A stretch of 64,000 nucleotides of DNA from JBBQYD01 sp942493075 (lineage in GTDB: Bacteria > Verrucomicrobiota > Verrucomicrobiia > Limisphaerales > UBA8199). Where the stretch lies: positions 3,410,001-3,474,000 of the forward strand of contig OW818681.1 of NCBI GenBank assembly GCA_942493075.1, written 5' to 3'. Shown piece after piece: positions 8,717 through 17,343 of the stretch. A program made the translations under genes and the position numbers. The notes beneath the pieces were generated by a model. That model saw nothing but the letters and a program-made list of their open reading frames with translations. It had not been told where the DNA came from and did not search any database. Positions within the stretch are counted from its first letter, which is position 1, and each line of letters opens with the position of its first letter.

Positions 8717-10450
8717 ATGAGGTTAATACAGGTGACGACTGTGATCCTTTGCCTTGGCCAGTGCCTTCTTTCTGCGGCCGACACACCCCACCATTCTGTC
8801 AAAGAACCTGCGACAAGCACTGCACCGCGCATCGTTAACATCTACAACTTCATTCGCAATTCAGACTGGCGGCTGGAAAACTCTGAGGACGTCCTTTTCG
8901 ATGCCACCGAACGACAGATTTCCTGGCTCAACAAAGCAGGGCTTCCGACTACCTGGGCGCTGCAATACGACGCCTTGATCAATCCCCGGTATCAGAAGCT
9001 TCTCAAGGAACGAGTCGGAGCGAAGGATGAGATCGCGGCCTGGTGGGAAATCCCACGACCACTGGCCGAGAAGGTTGGTCTCAAATGGCGCGGCGAACGC
9101 GATTGGGACCCAGTGGCAAATGTTGGGTTCTCTCCCGGTTACACACCTGAGGAACGGCGTAAGCTTGTGGATGCGTACATGGCCGAGTTCAAAGCAGTGT
9201 TCGGTTTTTATCCACGCACCGCAGGGTCCTGGTTCATTGATGAAGTCACTCTTCTATACATGGCTGAACGATATGGCATCGTGGCCTCCTGCAACTGCAA
9301 GGATCAAATCGGCACGGATTTTTACACCCTGTGGGGCGGGTATTGGAACCAAGCTTACTACCCAAGCCGGGTCAACTCGTACATGCCAGCACAGACGAGG
9401 GCTGGTCAGATCGACGTCCCCATCTTTCGGATGCTGGGCAGTGATCCGATCTATCAGCACGGCACAACGCCGGGCCTCATCTCGCTGGAACCGGTATACA
9501 TTCATGGCGGTGGAGGCGGTTCGCCCAAATGGGTCACGTGGTTTATGAACAGCCTTGTCCAGCAACCAAGCCTCGCCTTCGCCTATACCCAGGCTGGACA
9601 GGAAAACTCATTCGGGTGGAAGGCCATGGAAGGCGGATTCACCAATCAGATTGCATTGCTAACTGCGATGGCAAAAGCCGGGACCGTCCGCGTTGAGACA
9701 CTGGAACAATCAGGAAGATGGTTCAAGGAGCATTTTCCAGTGACGCCCGCGACATCCGTGGTGGCCCTCGATGACTGGAAAAACCAGGGTCGCAAAACGG
9801 TCTGGTATAACAGCCGCTTTTATAGGATCAACCTGCTTTGGGAAAACGATACCTTTTTCATTCGCGACATCCATTGCTTTGACGAGCGTATCGTTTCGCC
9901 CACGCATGTCACCCCTCTCAAAGAGACCTCCCTCACCTACGAGACCCTGCCCATTGTGGATTGGGCCTTTTGGTCGAACTCAGGCAAAGACCGGGCCGGA
10001 ATGTGGCCCTTGCTCCTGGAATCCGGAGGGGGAAGCACGCAAATGCGCCCGGAAGGACTGCCCGTCGTGAAAGAACTCAACTCGACTGACCTAAGCATTG
10101 AGCAACGCATCGGAGGCGGTGGTAATCTCAGTATTTTATGCGGGGAGCAGGGAATCACATTTACAGGAACCGATGCTCACGGCAAGCCTCTGAAATGGGC
10201 GTGCGAGATTATAGGAGGGTCGCAATTCAGATCGGTCGTTCGTGGGACAGATGCCTCTGGCGTTCGTTACCGCCACACAGGGATTGATTACCGCTTGAAC
10301 CTTGGTTCAGCGGGCAGTTCATGTCGTCAGTCCGAAGATGGCACTGTAAGATTGATTCCGGACCAGGCTGGAAAGTTGATGTTGAAGTTCAAAGTTACGA
10401 ACATTACGCCATCGGCCACACCTCAGAATTCAACACCAGCCAAGCGGTAG
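8717..10450 (+). CDS. Secreted DUF3863-like protein
   Basis: This is a 577-residue secreted protein. The ATG at 8717 gives a clear signal peptide (LIQVTTVILCLGQCLLSA); an in-frame TTG at 8696 is a weaker alternative. After IVNIYNFIRNSDWR the sequence resembles what I recall of the DUF3863/DUF3864 proteins of Bacteroidetes, with a polysaccharide-deacetylase-like barrel: TTWALQYDAL, WFIDEVTLLYMAERYGI and a Cys-Asn-Cys in ASCNCKDQIGTD. The C-terminal 150 residues look like a beta domain. The divergent GH30 neighbour suggests a role in polysaccharide breakdown. The family match is from memory and the reaction is unknown. Confidence 0.75.
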   Translation: MRLIQVTTVILCLGQCLLSAADTPHHSVKEPATSTAPRIVNIYNFIRNSDWRLENSEDVLFDATERQISWLNKAGLPTTWALQYDALINPRYQKLLKERVGAKDEIAAWWEIPRPLAEKVGLKWRGERDWDPVANVGFSPGYTPEERRKLVDAYMAEFKAVFGFYPRTAGSWFIDEVTLLYMAERYGIVASCNCKDQIGTDFYTLWGGYWNQAYYPSRVNSYMPAQTRAGQIDVPIFRMLGSDPIYQHGTTPGLISLEPVYIHGGGGGSPKWVTWFMNSLVQQPSLAFAYTQAGQENSFGWKAMEGGFTNQIALLTAMAKAGTVRVETLEQSGRWFKEHFPVTPATSVVALDDWKNQGRKTVWYNSRFYRINLLWENDTFFIRDIHCFDERIVSPTHVTPLKETSLTYETLPIVDWAFWSNSGKDRAGMWPLLLESGGGSTQMRPEGLPVVKELNSTDLSIEQRIGGGGNLSILCGEQGITFTGTDAHGKPLKWACEIIGGSQFRSVVRGTDASGVRYRHTGIDYRLNLGSAGSSCRQSEDGTVRLIPDQAGKLMLKFKVTNITPSATPQNSTPAKR

Positions 10451-10505
10451 ATCAGCGTGCGACTCAATGAAGAATTGGCGGCTGAGGCCATCTTCTTGAA
10501 GCTCG

Positions 10506-11696
10506 TCATTGCAGCGTCACGCGGACATGAGATGCAACCTGGCGCGCCCGTCCACGGGCCTCTTCCACGGTATCGGCGCGTGCAATTGCCACGGCCAGGC
10601 GGCGGTGGCCACGGCATTCAGGCTTTCCAAACAGACGCACATGGCTTTCGGGCACGGCCAGCGCCTGATCCAGCCCCGAAAACACCGGCACTCCATTCCC
10701 CTGCCCCAGAATCGCAACGCTGCAGGCAGGCCTTAAGAGTCGGATGGGGGGGACCGGCAGGCCGAGGATCGCGCGGGCGTGCAGAGCAAATTCCGTCCAT
10801 TGCTGGCTGCCTATGGTAACCAAGCCGGTGTCATGTGGGCGAGGACTCACCTCGCTGAAAATGACTTCGTCCCCTCGCACAAAACATTCCACGCCAAAAA
10901 TGCCCCAACCGCCCAACTCGGCGACGATCGTCTTGGCTATACGTTCAGCCTCGGCCAATGCCTTCTCCGACATGGCACACGGTTGCCAACTTTCGCGGTA
11001 GTCTCCGTCGATCTGGATATGGCCGACCGGTGGACAGCATTGTATCCCATTGCTGGCAGAAACGGTGAGCATCGTTATCTCATAATCAAACCGGATGAAT
11101 CCTTCGACGATGCACCGGCCGGCCCCGGAGCGGGCATCTTCCTGAGAGAACCGCCAGGCTTTGGGCATATCTGCGGGTGTCTTAACCACACTTTGGCCAT
11201 GTCCGCTGGAAGACATCAGAGGCTTGAGGACACAAGGAAATCCCAGTTCATGCCCGGCTTGAAGCGCCTCGGCCTCGGAAGCGACAAATTGGTATGGCGA
11301 AGTAGGCAGTTGCAGTTGTTCGCCCGCAAGGCGGCGAATCCCCTCGCGATTCATCGTCAACCGCGCGGCACGTGCTGTGGGCACCACGCGCTGGCCAACT
11401 TTCTCCAGTTCCACGAGCACGTCGGTGGCAATAGCTTCAATCTCGGGGACAACCAGGTCTGGTTTCTCTACATCAACGACTTTGCGGAGAGCCTCGCCAT
11501 CGAGCATCTTGAAAACATGATTCCGGTGGGCCACCTGCATGGCAGGCGCGCCGGCATACCGGTCGCAAGCGACCACCTCGCAACCCAGGCGTTGAAGTTC
11601 AATGGCCACTTCCTTGCCCAACTCTCCCGAGCCCAGGAGAAGGACGCGTGTTGCGCTGCCCGTGTTCGGTGTCCCAATCGTGCCAGACTTAAACAT
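10506..11696 (-). CDS. purT: Formate-dependent phosphoribosylglycinamide formyltransferase
   Basis: PurT uses formate and ATP to make formyl-GAR in purine biosynthesis, replacing the folate-dependent PurN. From the ATG at 11696 the protein is 396 residues, as expected for the family (about 392). The Rossmann-like start RVLLLGSGELGKEVAIELQRLG, the ATP-grasp segments PCVLKPLMSSSGHGQSVV and FGVECFVRGDEVIFSEVSPR followed by PHDTG are hallmark PurT motifs. The open frame extends to 11789, but those 31 residues have no counterpart in the family. It is convergent with the upstream DUF3863-like gene and stands alone here. Confidence 0.95.
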   Translation of the reverse strand: MFKSGTIGTPNTGSATRVLLLGSGELGKEVAIELQRLGCEVVACDRYAGAPAMQVAHRNHVFKMLDGEALRKVVDVEKPDLVVPEIEAIATDVLVELEKVGQRVVPTARAARLTMNREGIRRLAGEQLQLPTSPYQFVASEAEALQAGHELGFPCVLKPLMSSSGHGQSVVKTPADMPKAWRFSQEDARSGAGRCIVEGFIRFDYEITMLTVSASNGIQCCPPVGHIQIDGDYRESWQPCAMSEKALAEAERIAKTIVAELGGWGIFGVECFVRGDEVIFSEVSPRPHDTGLVTIGSQQWTEFALHARAILGLPVPPIRLLRPACSVAILGQGNGVPVFSGLDQALAVPESHVRLFGKPECRGHRRLAVAIARADTVEEARGRARQVASHVRVTLQ

Positions 11697-11883
11697 ATTC
11701 AAAGGGCCACCAGATTGCCGTTGACTCAACCTCCTGGCAATTCCTTTGGTCGGATAAATTTTGACAGGTCGAAAACAAAGGCATAACAATTAGCCCATGA
11801 CCATCCAGCCCCGATCAAAACTCTTGACCTGACGTCCTGAGTGCTGGACAGCCTGGAACTTGGTTAAAAGCCATCAATCTTCT

Positions 11884-12135
11884 ATGCATACAGAAGACAG
11901 AAAGACTGCAACAGAGTCCGCCGGGTACGCTGCCGGGGTTGGCATTGGCATGTTTCGCGAGATGTTCCGGGGGAAGCACGTTAGTGCAGCCATTATCACG
12001 GCGTCTGGTGCCCTTCTTCTGCTTGGCGGATCATTCATCGCGCACACAGAGACCGGGGCCTTTGTGCAGGTTGTGGGCGTTCTAGCAGGCACAGTCGGCT
12101 TGGTGGGTTGGGTTTTCAGCTCCAGCGAGGACTAA
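11884..12135 (+). CDS. Small membrane protein, two TM segments
   Basis: An 83-residue protein from ATG 11884 (a TTG at 11860 is in frame but less likely). It has a polar N-terminus of about 30 residues, then two hydrophobic segments at about 36-52 (AAIITASGALLLLGGSF) and 60-78 (VVGVLAGTVGLVGWVF), ending in acidic SSSED. No family was recognised. No strong ribosome binding site is visible. It is divergent from purT. It may be a real small inner-membrane protein, judged by composition only. Confidence 0.5.
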   Translation: MHTEDRKTATESAGYAAGVGIGMFREMFRGKHVSAAIITASGALLLLGGSFIAHTETGAFVQVVGVLAGTVGLVGWVFSSSED

Positions 12136-12482
12136 GCCTGGCATGCCGCCCGCAATGTGTCAGCGCCGATGAGACTTTAGTGTGGAATTCTGATGCCTCT
12201 GGTTAGCCAGGTAAAATGGAGGTAAATCGACGGGGTGAATTAACTTCCTTGACTTTTGAGGCGCAATTTTGTTTTGTGCATGTCAGAAGCATTCTTGTAT
12301 GTGGCGTACGCAAACTGGCCCTTGGCTGCCACCATGAAGAACAGGCCGTTTTCCCCTCGAAACGGGTCTTCAGCAAGCGAGCTTCGGTTGTGAGTGTTTA
12401 GCGGAGCAAAGACAGATCGCATCGCTGTGGCGCAGCATGTCGTCGTCCTCTCCTGCTTCCACTGGGATGAATTGGGTATAGT
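12136..12482. other. Intergenic region
   Basis: These 347 nt between the two small membrane-protein genes contain no convincing gene; short open frames on both strands (about 60 codons each) lack family features. I see no repeat or strong terminator. Confidence 0.5.
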
Positions 12483-12758
12483 ATGGAAAAGAGTTTTCTA
12501 CGCGATCTAGGCACCGTTCTCGGGGGAGTTTTGGCGGTGCTTATTCTGGTGCTTCAGCCCGGGTTAACTCCGGGGTTCGTGCATGAGTGGGCAGTGGTTC
12601 TCCCGGGGAAGGACCATAGTTTTTATGAGCCCATCATCCTCATTGCTGCACTCTTGGCCGCTGGGCGGCTCGCGGGCTTCCTTCTAGCCATGGTGATCTC
12701 TTGTGGCAGGGAGAAAGGGATAGGAAACTCTGATCCGGGCTCTGGCTCGGCTGCATGA
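12483..12758 (+). CDS. Small membrane protein, two TM segments
   Basis: A 91-residue protein with two hydrophobic segments (about residues 8-27, LGTVLGGVLAVLILVLQPGL, and 50-71, IILIAALLAAGRLAGFLLAMV), separated by a periplasmic loop, and a Gly/Ser-rich tail. It lies 90 nt upstream of hemB on the same strand and might be cotranscribed. No family was recognised. Confidence 0.5.
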   Translation: MEKSFLRDLGTVLGGVLAVLILVLQPGLTPGFVHEWAVVLPGKDHSFYEPIILIAALLAAGRLAGFLLAMVISCGREKGIGNSDPGSGSAA

Positions 12759-12848
12759 CTGGAACGTCAGGACTGCGAACTTCTCCTCTTTGGACCGGCT
12801 GGAACTTCCGCGATTGTCCGTACTGGATAAAGACGCTAAGTTAGGGCT

Positions 12849-13856
12849 ATGAGTTCGTTTTTGGTCGGCCAGTTCCCTCTCTTGCGTCCGCGGCGGCTGC
12901 GCCGCTCTCCCGTGCTGCGAAACATGGTGAGGGAAACCCGGCTGCATCCCGCTCAACTGATTCTTCCCTATTTTGTGCGATCAGGGAAAAAGACTCGTCA
13001 CCCGGTAGGAGCGATGCCAGGGGTTTACCAGCTTTCAATAGACGAGTTGCTTCGCGAAGCCCAAGCGGCTTATGAGTCCGGAGTAACGGCGGTAATTCTC
13101 TTTGGTTTGCCTGAAACGAAGGATGAAAAGGCCAGTGGGGCCTACGCCCGGAATGGCATTGTTCAACAAGCCGTGCGCGCTCTCAAAAAGGAGTTACCTG
13201 ACTTAGCCATCGTGACGGATGTCTGTCTATGTGAGTATATGTCGCATGGCCACTGCGGGATTGTGTCACAAACCTCAGCAGGAACATCGGTCCTGAACGA
13301 TCCAAGCCTCGACCTGCTGGCTCGCACAGCCTTAAGCCATGCGGAGGCCGGTGCGGATATCATTGCCCCGAGTGACATGATGGATGGGCGGGTGCGCGCA
13401 ATCCGCCAGCGGTTGGACGAGGGCGGGTTCTCTGAAATCCCGATCATGTCCTATGCAGCGAAGTTTGCCTCGGCCTATTACGGCCCCTTCCGAGAGGCTG
13501 CTGAATCAACACCAAAGTTTGGGGACCGACGCAGTTATCAAATGGATGCAGCCAACGGCGATGAAGCGCTACGCGAGGTGGCTATGGACATCCAGGAAGG
13601 TGCCGACATTGTAATGGTGAAGCCTGCACTGGCCTATTTGGACATCATATACCGGGTGAAGCAGGAATTTGGGTATCCTACGGCTGCATACGCAGTTAGC
13701 GCGGAATACTCCATGATAAAGGCGGCAGCGGCAAACGGGTGGATTGATGAGAAGGCGGTAACGCTCGAAAGTCTGCTGGCGATGAGCCGAGCCGGAGCCG
13801 ATATCCTGATCACCTACTCAGCCCGGGAGGTGGCGCAGTGGCTAAAAGAGGCCTAG
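12849..13856 (+). CDS. hemB: Delta-aminolevulinic acid dehydratase (porphobilinogen synthase)
   Basis: HemB condenses two 5-aminolevulinate molecules to porphobilinogen in haem biosynthesis (cytoplasm, homo-octamer). The protein has 335 residues, a normal length. The Schiff-base lysines are visible: K205 in MSYAAKFASAYYGPFREAA and K258 in VMVKPALAYLD. The Cys-rich segment DVCLCEYMSHGHCG (C126, C128, C136) is the zinc site, so this should be a Zn-dependent form. No other haem gene is in the window. Confidence 0.97.
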   Translation: MSSFLVGQFPLLRPRRLRRSPVLRNMVRETRLHPAQLILPYFVRSGKKTRHPVGAMPGVYQLSIDELLREAQAAYESGVTAVILFGLPETKDEKASGAYARNGIVQQAVRALKKELPDLAIVTDVCLCEYMSHGHCGIVSQTSAGTSVLNDPSLDLLARTALSHAEAGADIIAPSDMMDGRVRAIRQRLDEGGFSEIPIMSYAAKFASAYYGPFREAAESTPKFGDRRSYQMDAANGDEALREVAMDIQEGADIVMVKPALAYLDIIYRVKQEFGYPTAAYAVSAEYSMIKAAAANGWIDEKAVTLESLLAMSRAGADILITYSAREVAQWLKEA

Positions 13857-13912
13857 GGAGGTCACCCTTGACGGGGCTGGCTCTGCTGATATAAGTCATT
13901 CCGGACCAACCA

Positions 13913-14422
13913 TTAAGCCATCGCAAACACCCAAATCAACAAGCCGGCAATGACAAGGCCCAGTGCGATACCAGCGATAAGGAAAATCTTATTAACTTTG
14001 TTTTCCTTCTTCGAAAACCCGCTGGTCTTTGTGTCAAAGGCCGTCCGGGTTCCCTGATCGAACTCGCTGAGGTTTACTCCCCGCTGCATGACCATGGTTT
14101 GATCAGTCTTCTTGTTGGGTGAGGGAGCTGGGGCCTCGTCAGTTTCGAGACGCATCTCGATCTGTCCGAGACGCAGAATCTGACCTGGTTTCAATACGCT
14201 CTCAGAAACCTTCTCTCCGCCGATGAACGTGCCATTCGTCGAGTTGAGGTCTTTAACCACGATATCGGATCCACGCCGCAATATTTCGCAGTGATGGCTC
14301 GAGACCGAGGGTTCGGCAATCTGAAAGGTATTGTCCTCCAGTCGGCCGACGGTGGTTTTGTCCACCTTCAACTCGTGAGTACGGCCCGTCATACCACTAC
14401 TAAGGAGAACAAGTTTCGCCAT
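13913..14422 (-). CDS. FHA-domain protein with C-terminal membrane anchor
   Basis: A 169-residue protein: a forkhead-associated domain fills about residues 5-95 (GRTHELKVDKTTVGRLEDNTF split across strands, then SVSSHHCEIL, DLNSTNGTFIGGEKV), followed by a polar linker and a single hydrophobic segment at about 146-168. The domain binds phosphothreonine peptides, and the conserved Arg, Ser-x-x-His and Asn-Gly are present. The tail places the FHA domain on the cytoplasmic side of the membrane. It follows carA by 85 nt on the same strand but is unlikely to share its pathway. No Ser/Thr kinase is nearby. Confidence 0.85.
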   Translation of the reverse strand: MAKLVLLSSGMTGRTHELKVDKTTVGRLEDNTFQIAEPSVSSHHCEILRRGSDIVVKDLNSTNGTFIGGEKVSESVLKPGQILRLGQIEMRLETDEAPAPSPNKKTDQTMVMQRGVNLSEFDQGTRTAFDTKTSGFSKKENKVNKIFLIAGIALGLVIAGLLIWVFAMA

Positions 14423-14507
14423 AAGTCACTTAGGTAAGGTGATTATGAACCCGGACCGTTTCAAGTCAAACGTAAACATCAAATTTTCGGGAACTTAAAT
14501 GGTGGAG

Positions 14508-15665
14508 CTAGTGCTTTTCGATCATCTCCCGGAACTCGCCGAACAACGGGCTGGAATCATGGGGCCCTGGCGATGCTTCTGGATGGTATTGAACACAGAA
14601 TAAAGGTTTGGTGGAATGCCTTAAACCCTCGACTGTTTGATCATTCAGGTTAATGCGATCCACTTTGACGTCAGCAGGCAGCGATTTCGGATCAACCGCG
14701 AACCCGTGATTCTGGGACGTGATTTCTACCTTTCCGCTGGACAGATCCTTCACAGGTTGGTTTCCACCGCGATGTCCAAACTTCAATTTGAAAGTTTTCC
14801 CTCCAAGGGCCTGTCCCAGAATCTGATGCCCAAGGCATATACCGAACATTGGCACACCGGTTTTGATTAAATCAGAAACGGCCTGAACCGCATAACCCAA
14901 GGCAGCGGGATCACCAGGACCGTTGGAAAGGAAAATGCCCGCAGGTTTATATTTCATGGCTTCGGTCGCCGAGGTCGTCGCAGGAAGCACCTGCACTCGG
15001 AAACCCCGTTGACGCAACTGCCTCAGGATGTTGTACTTCATCCCGAAATCATAAGCGACGATCGGGATATCGGCCGGTGGCAACTCATCGCGCTCATACC
15101 GGCCGTCTTGAGTGCCAGAGCCGTGGATCAGTCGAAATCGGGCGCTCTGCTCATCCTTTTCGTCCCAAACAAAGCTTTCAGCATGAGTGACTTCTTTGAC
15201 GTAATCTCGCCCGACCAACCCCGGCCAAGCCTTGGCGCGGCTGACAGCTTCCTCATCGGAGAGGTCTTCTGTAGAGATGAAGCCATTCATAGCCCCCCGG
15301 ACGCGCAGTTTCTTGGTTAAAGCCCGTGTGTCCACTCCCTGAATACCGGGGATGCCGTTCTTTTCGAGGTAATCGGCCAGGCTGTAGTCCGCCCGCCAAT
15401 TGCTTACGATGGGCGAGAGTTCACGAATAACAAAGCCCGAAACGTGCGGGCGCCATGATTCGACGTCTTGTGCGTTAACGCCATAGTTACCGATGAGGGG
15501 GTACGTCATCGTTACGATCTGCCCCTTGTATGAGGGGTCCGTAAGGATCTCCTGATAACCGGTCATCGAGGTGTTGAAACAAACCTCGCCACAGGCAGAG
15601 GCGCGTGCGCCAAAACCTGCTCCCCGGAACACCGAACCGTCTTCCAATGCCAGAATAGCGTTCAT
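14508..15665 (-). CDS. carA: Carbamoyl-phosphate synthase small subunit
   Basis: CarA is the glutamine amidotransferase subunit that supplies ammonia to CarB for carbamoyl phosphate, used for pyrimidines and arginine. The 385-residue length is normal. The N-terminal domain has VFRGAGFGA and FNTSMTGYQEILTDPSY; the class I amidotransferase domain has the catalytic C277 in FGICLGHQILGQALG and the His/Glu pair in VQYHPEASPGPHD. It is downstream of pyrC on the same strand (137-nt gap), giving a small pyrimidine cluster. carB is not in the window. Confidence 0.97.
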   Translation of the reverse strand: MNAILALEDGSVFRGAGFGARASACGEVCFNTSMTGYQEILTDPSYKGQIVTMTYPLIGNYGVNAQDVESWRPHVSGFVIRELSPIVSNWRADYSLADYLEKNGIPGIQGVDTRALTKKLRVRGAMNGFISTEDLSDEEAVSRAKAWPGLVGRDYVKEVTHAESFVWDEKDEQSARFRLIHGSGTQDGRYERDELPPADIPIVAYDFGMKYNILRQLRQRGFRVQVLPATTSATEAMKYKPAGIFLSNGPGDPAALGYAVQAVSDLIKTGVPMFGICLGHQILGQALGGKTFKLKFGHRGGNQPVKDLSSGKVEITSQNHGFAVDPKSLPADVKVDRINLNDQTVEGLRHSTKPLFCVQYHPEASPGPHDSSPLFGEFREMIEKH

Positions 15666-15802
15666 TAAATATCGCGACCGGGCGCGATGCTAGTGCAGAG
15701 CGGCGCGCGGTCAAGTTTTTCCACTGTAGAAAGCTACCACATCGCATCAGCGAAAGGGAGCCAGAAGAACCGAAAACCGCCAGTTTACATGGGATTCGGA
15801 CA

Positions 15803-17164
15803 TCAAAGGCGCCAAACCACCTTGCCTCCGACGATGGTCAGCACCGCCCGACCACGCAGCGGCCAGCCGTAGAAGGGACTGTTCACGGACTTGCTACCAC
15901 TTGAGTTCTTCTCAAACACCCAGGACAAATCAGGATCCAGAACAGTCACATCAGCGTCTTTCCCTACTTCCAGAGTTCCTTTATCCAAATGGAGCATACG
16001 GGCTGGATTAATGGTAAGTTTGGCGAGAAGCTGGCTCAGACCCATTCGACCTGAGTGATAAAGCTGCATCAAACTCAGTGCCAGCTCTGTTTCAAGCCCA
16101 GTGATGCCAAATGGTGCGTAATCAAACTCGACCTCTTTCTCGTAGTCACAGTGCGGAGCATGGTCGCTGGAAATGATCTCAAGGGTTCCATCCACCAATC
16201 CTTCCAAAACCGCCTCGCGATCGGCTTGGGAACGCAAGGGAGGATTCATCTTGAAACTCGTGTCGTAGGCTGGCCACTGAGGAAGGGGCTTATCAAGAGG
16301 AAAGCCCAGAGCGTGCCCGTCAGCCGCCCAGAACTTCTCACTTCCGGCGACTGCGGCGTCGGTCAGCATAAAGTGATGGGGGCAAGCCTCACCGGAGATT
16401 GGCAAACCACGTTGTTTGGCCTCGCGGAGCAACCGGACGCTGCCTGCTGCACTGAGATGCTGGCAATGGACATGCCCACCCGTAACCTCCGCCAAAAGGA
16501 TGTTTCGAGCCACGATCATTTCTTCGCCAGCAGACGGCCACCCCCTCAGCCCAAGCGCAGTGCTCCAGTATCCCTCATGCATGACACCATCAGTGACCAA
16601 TGAATAATCCTGGCAATGGTCCATCACCGGGAGATTAAACATGCGGGCATACTCCAGGGCTCGGCGCATTAGCTCGTTGTTCTGAACACAATGGCCATCA
16701 TCCGTGATGGCAACGATTCCGGCTTTCTTGAGTGACCCGACCGGGGCAAGTTCCTCTCCGGCGAGGCCGCGGGAAATTGCTCCCGTGACAAACACGTTCA
16801 CGACTCCCTGCGCGGCTGCGACATCGTGAATGAGGGCCACTGTGCCCGGGTTATCGATGGCGGGCGAGGTGTTGGGCATACAAACCACGGAGGTGAAGCC
16901 GCCCTGCGCGGCAGCCTGTGTACCGCTGGCGATGTTCTCCTTGGCTGTTTGGCCGGGTTCCCGCAAATGCACGTGAAGGTCGATCAGACCCGGACAAACC
17001 ACCTTCCCGGAGACATCGACTCGCTGGGCGTCCTCCGGGGCTTTCGATGAAGCCTCGGAACCCAGCGCGGAAATCTTCCCATCCACGATCAGCAGATCGG
17101 CAGTAGCGTCGAATTGGTTGGCCGGATCGATCACACGTCCACCCGAGAGCAGCAGCGCATTCAT
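15803..17164 (-). CDS. pyrC: Dihydroorotase (class I)
   Basis: Dihydroorotase cyclises carbamoyl aspartate in pyrimidine synthesis. From the ATG at 17164 it has 453 residues. The metal-binding His pair is in GLIDLHVHLREPGQT (about residues 58-68); VMDHCQDYSL, HCQHLSAAGSV and SSDHAPH carry further ligands. The N-terminal DPANQFDATADLLIVDGKI and the C-terminal GKDADVTVLDPD are typical of the amidohydrolase class. The frame extends to 17272, but the 36 extra residues do not look like the family. carA follows on the same strand. In some bacteria class I proteins pair with aspartate transcarbamoylase; pyrB is not seen here. Confidence 0.95.
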   Translation of the reverse strand: MNALLLSGGRVIDPANQFDATADLLIVDGKISALGSEASSKAPEDAQRVDVSGKVVCPGLIDLHVHLREPGQTAKENIASGTQAAAQGGFTSVVCMPNTSPAIDNPGTVALIHDVAAAQGVVNVFVTGAISRGLAGEELAPVGSLKKAGIVAITDDGHCVQNNELMRRALEYARMFNLPVMDHCQDYSLVTDGVMHEGYWSTALGLRGWPSAGEEMIVARNILLAEVTGGHVHCQHLSAAGSVRLLREAKQRGLPISGEACPHHFMLTDAAVAGSEKFWAADGHALGFPLDKPLPQWPAYDTSFKMNPPLRSQADREAVLEGLVDGTLEIISSDHAPHCDYEKEVEFDYAPFGITGLETELALSLMQLYHSGRMGLSQLLAKLTINPARMLHLDKGTLEVGKDADVTVLDPDLSWVFEKNSSGSKSVNSPFYGWPLRGRAVLTIVGGKVVWRL

Positions 17165-17343
17165 GAGTGGGGAGGATAAAGGGGTGCGGCTACAAGGCAA
17201 GAATGTTGCGCGCAAACGTAACAACGGGTTGGGAAATTCGGCGGAGCTATCAGTTGGGGTGATTCTCATCATCCGATAAGGTCTTTTTCAGAAATTTGCC
17301 GGGTTGCAAGACGCTTCCAACGTGTTTAAATGAGAAGCACACA

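Noticed and set aside
10779..11786. 335-codon plus-strand open frame
   Set aside because: Antisense to purT, which has all its hallmark motifs.
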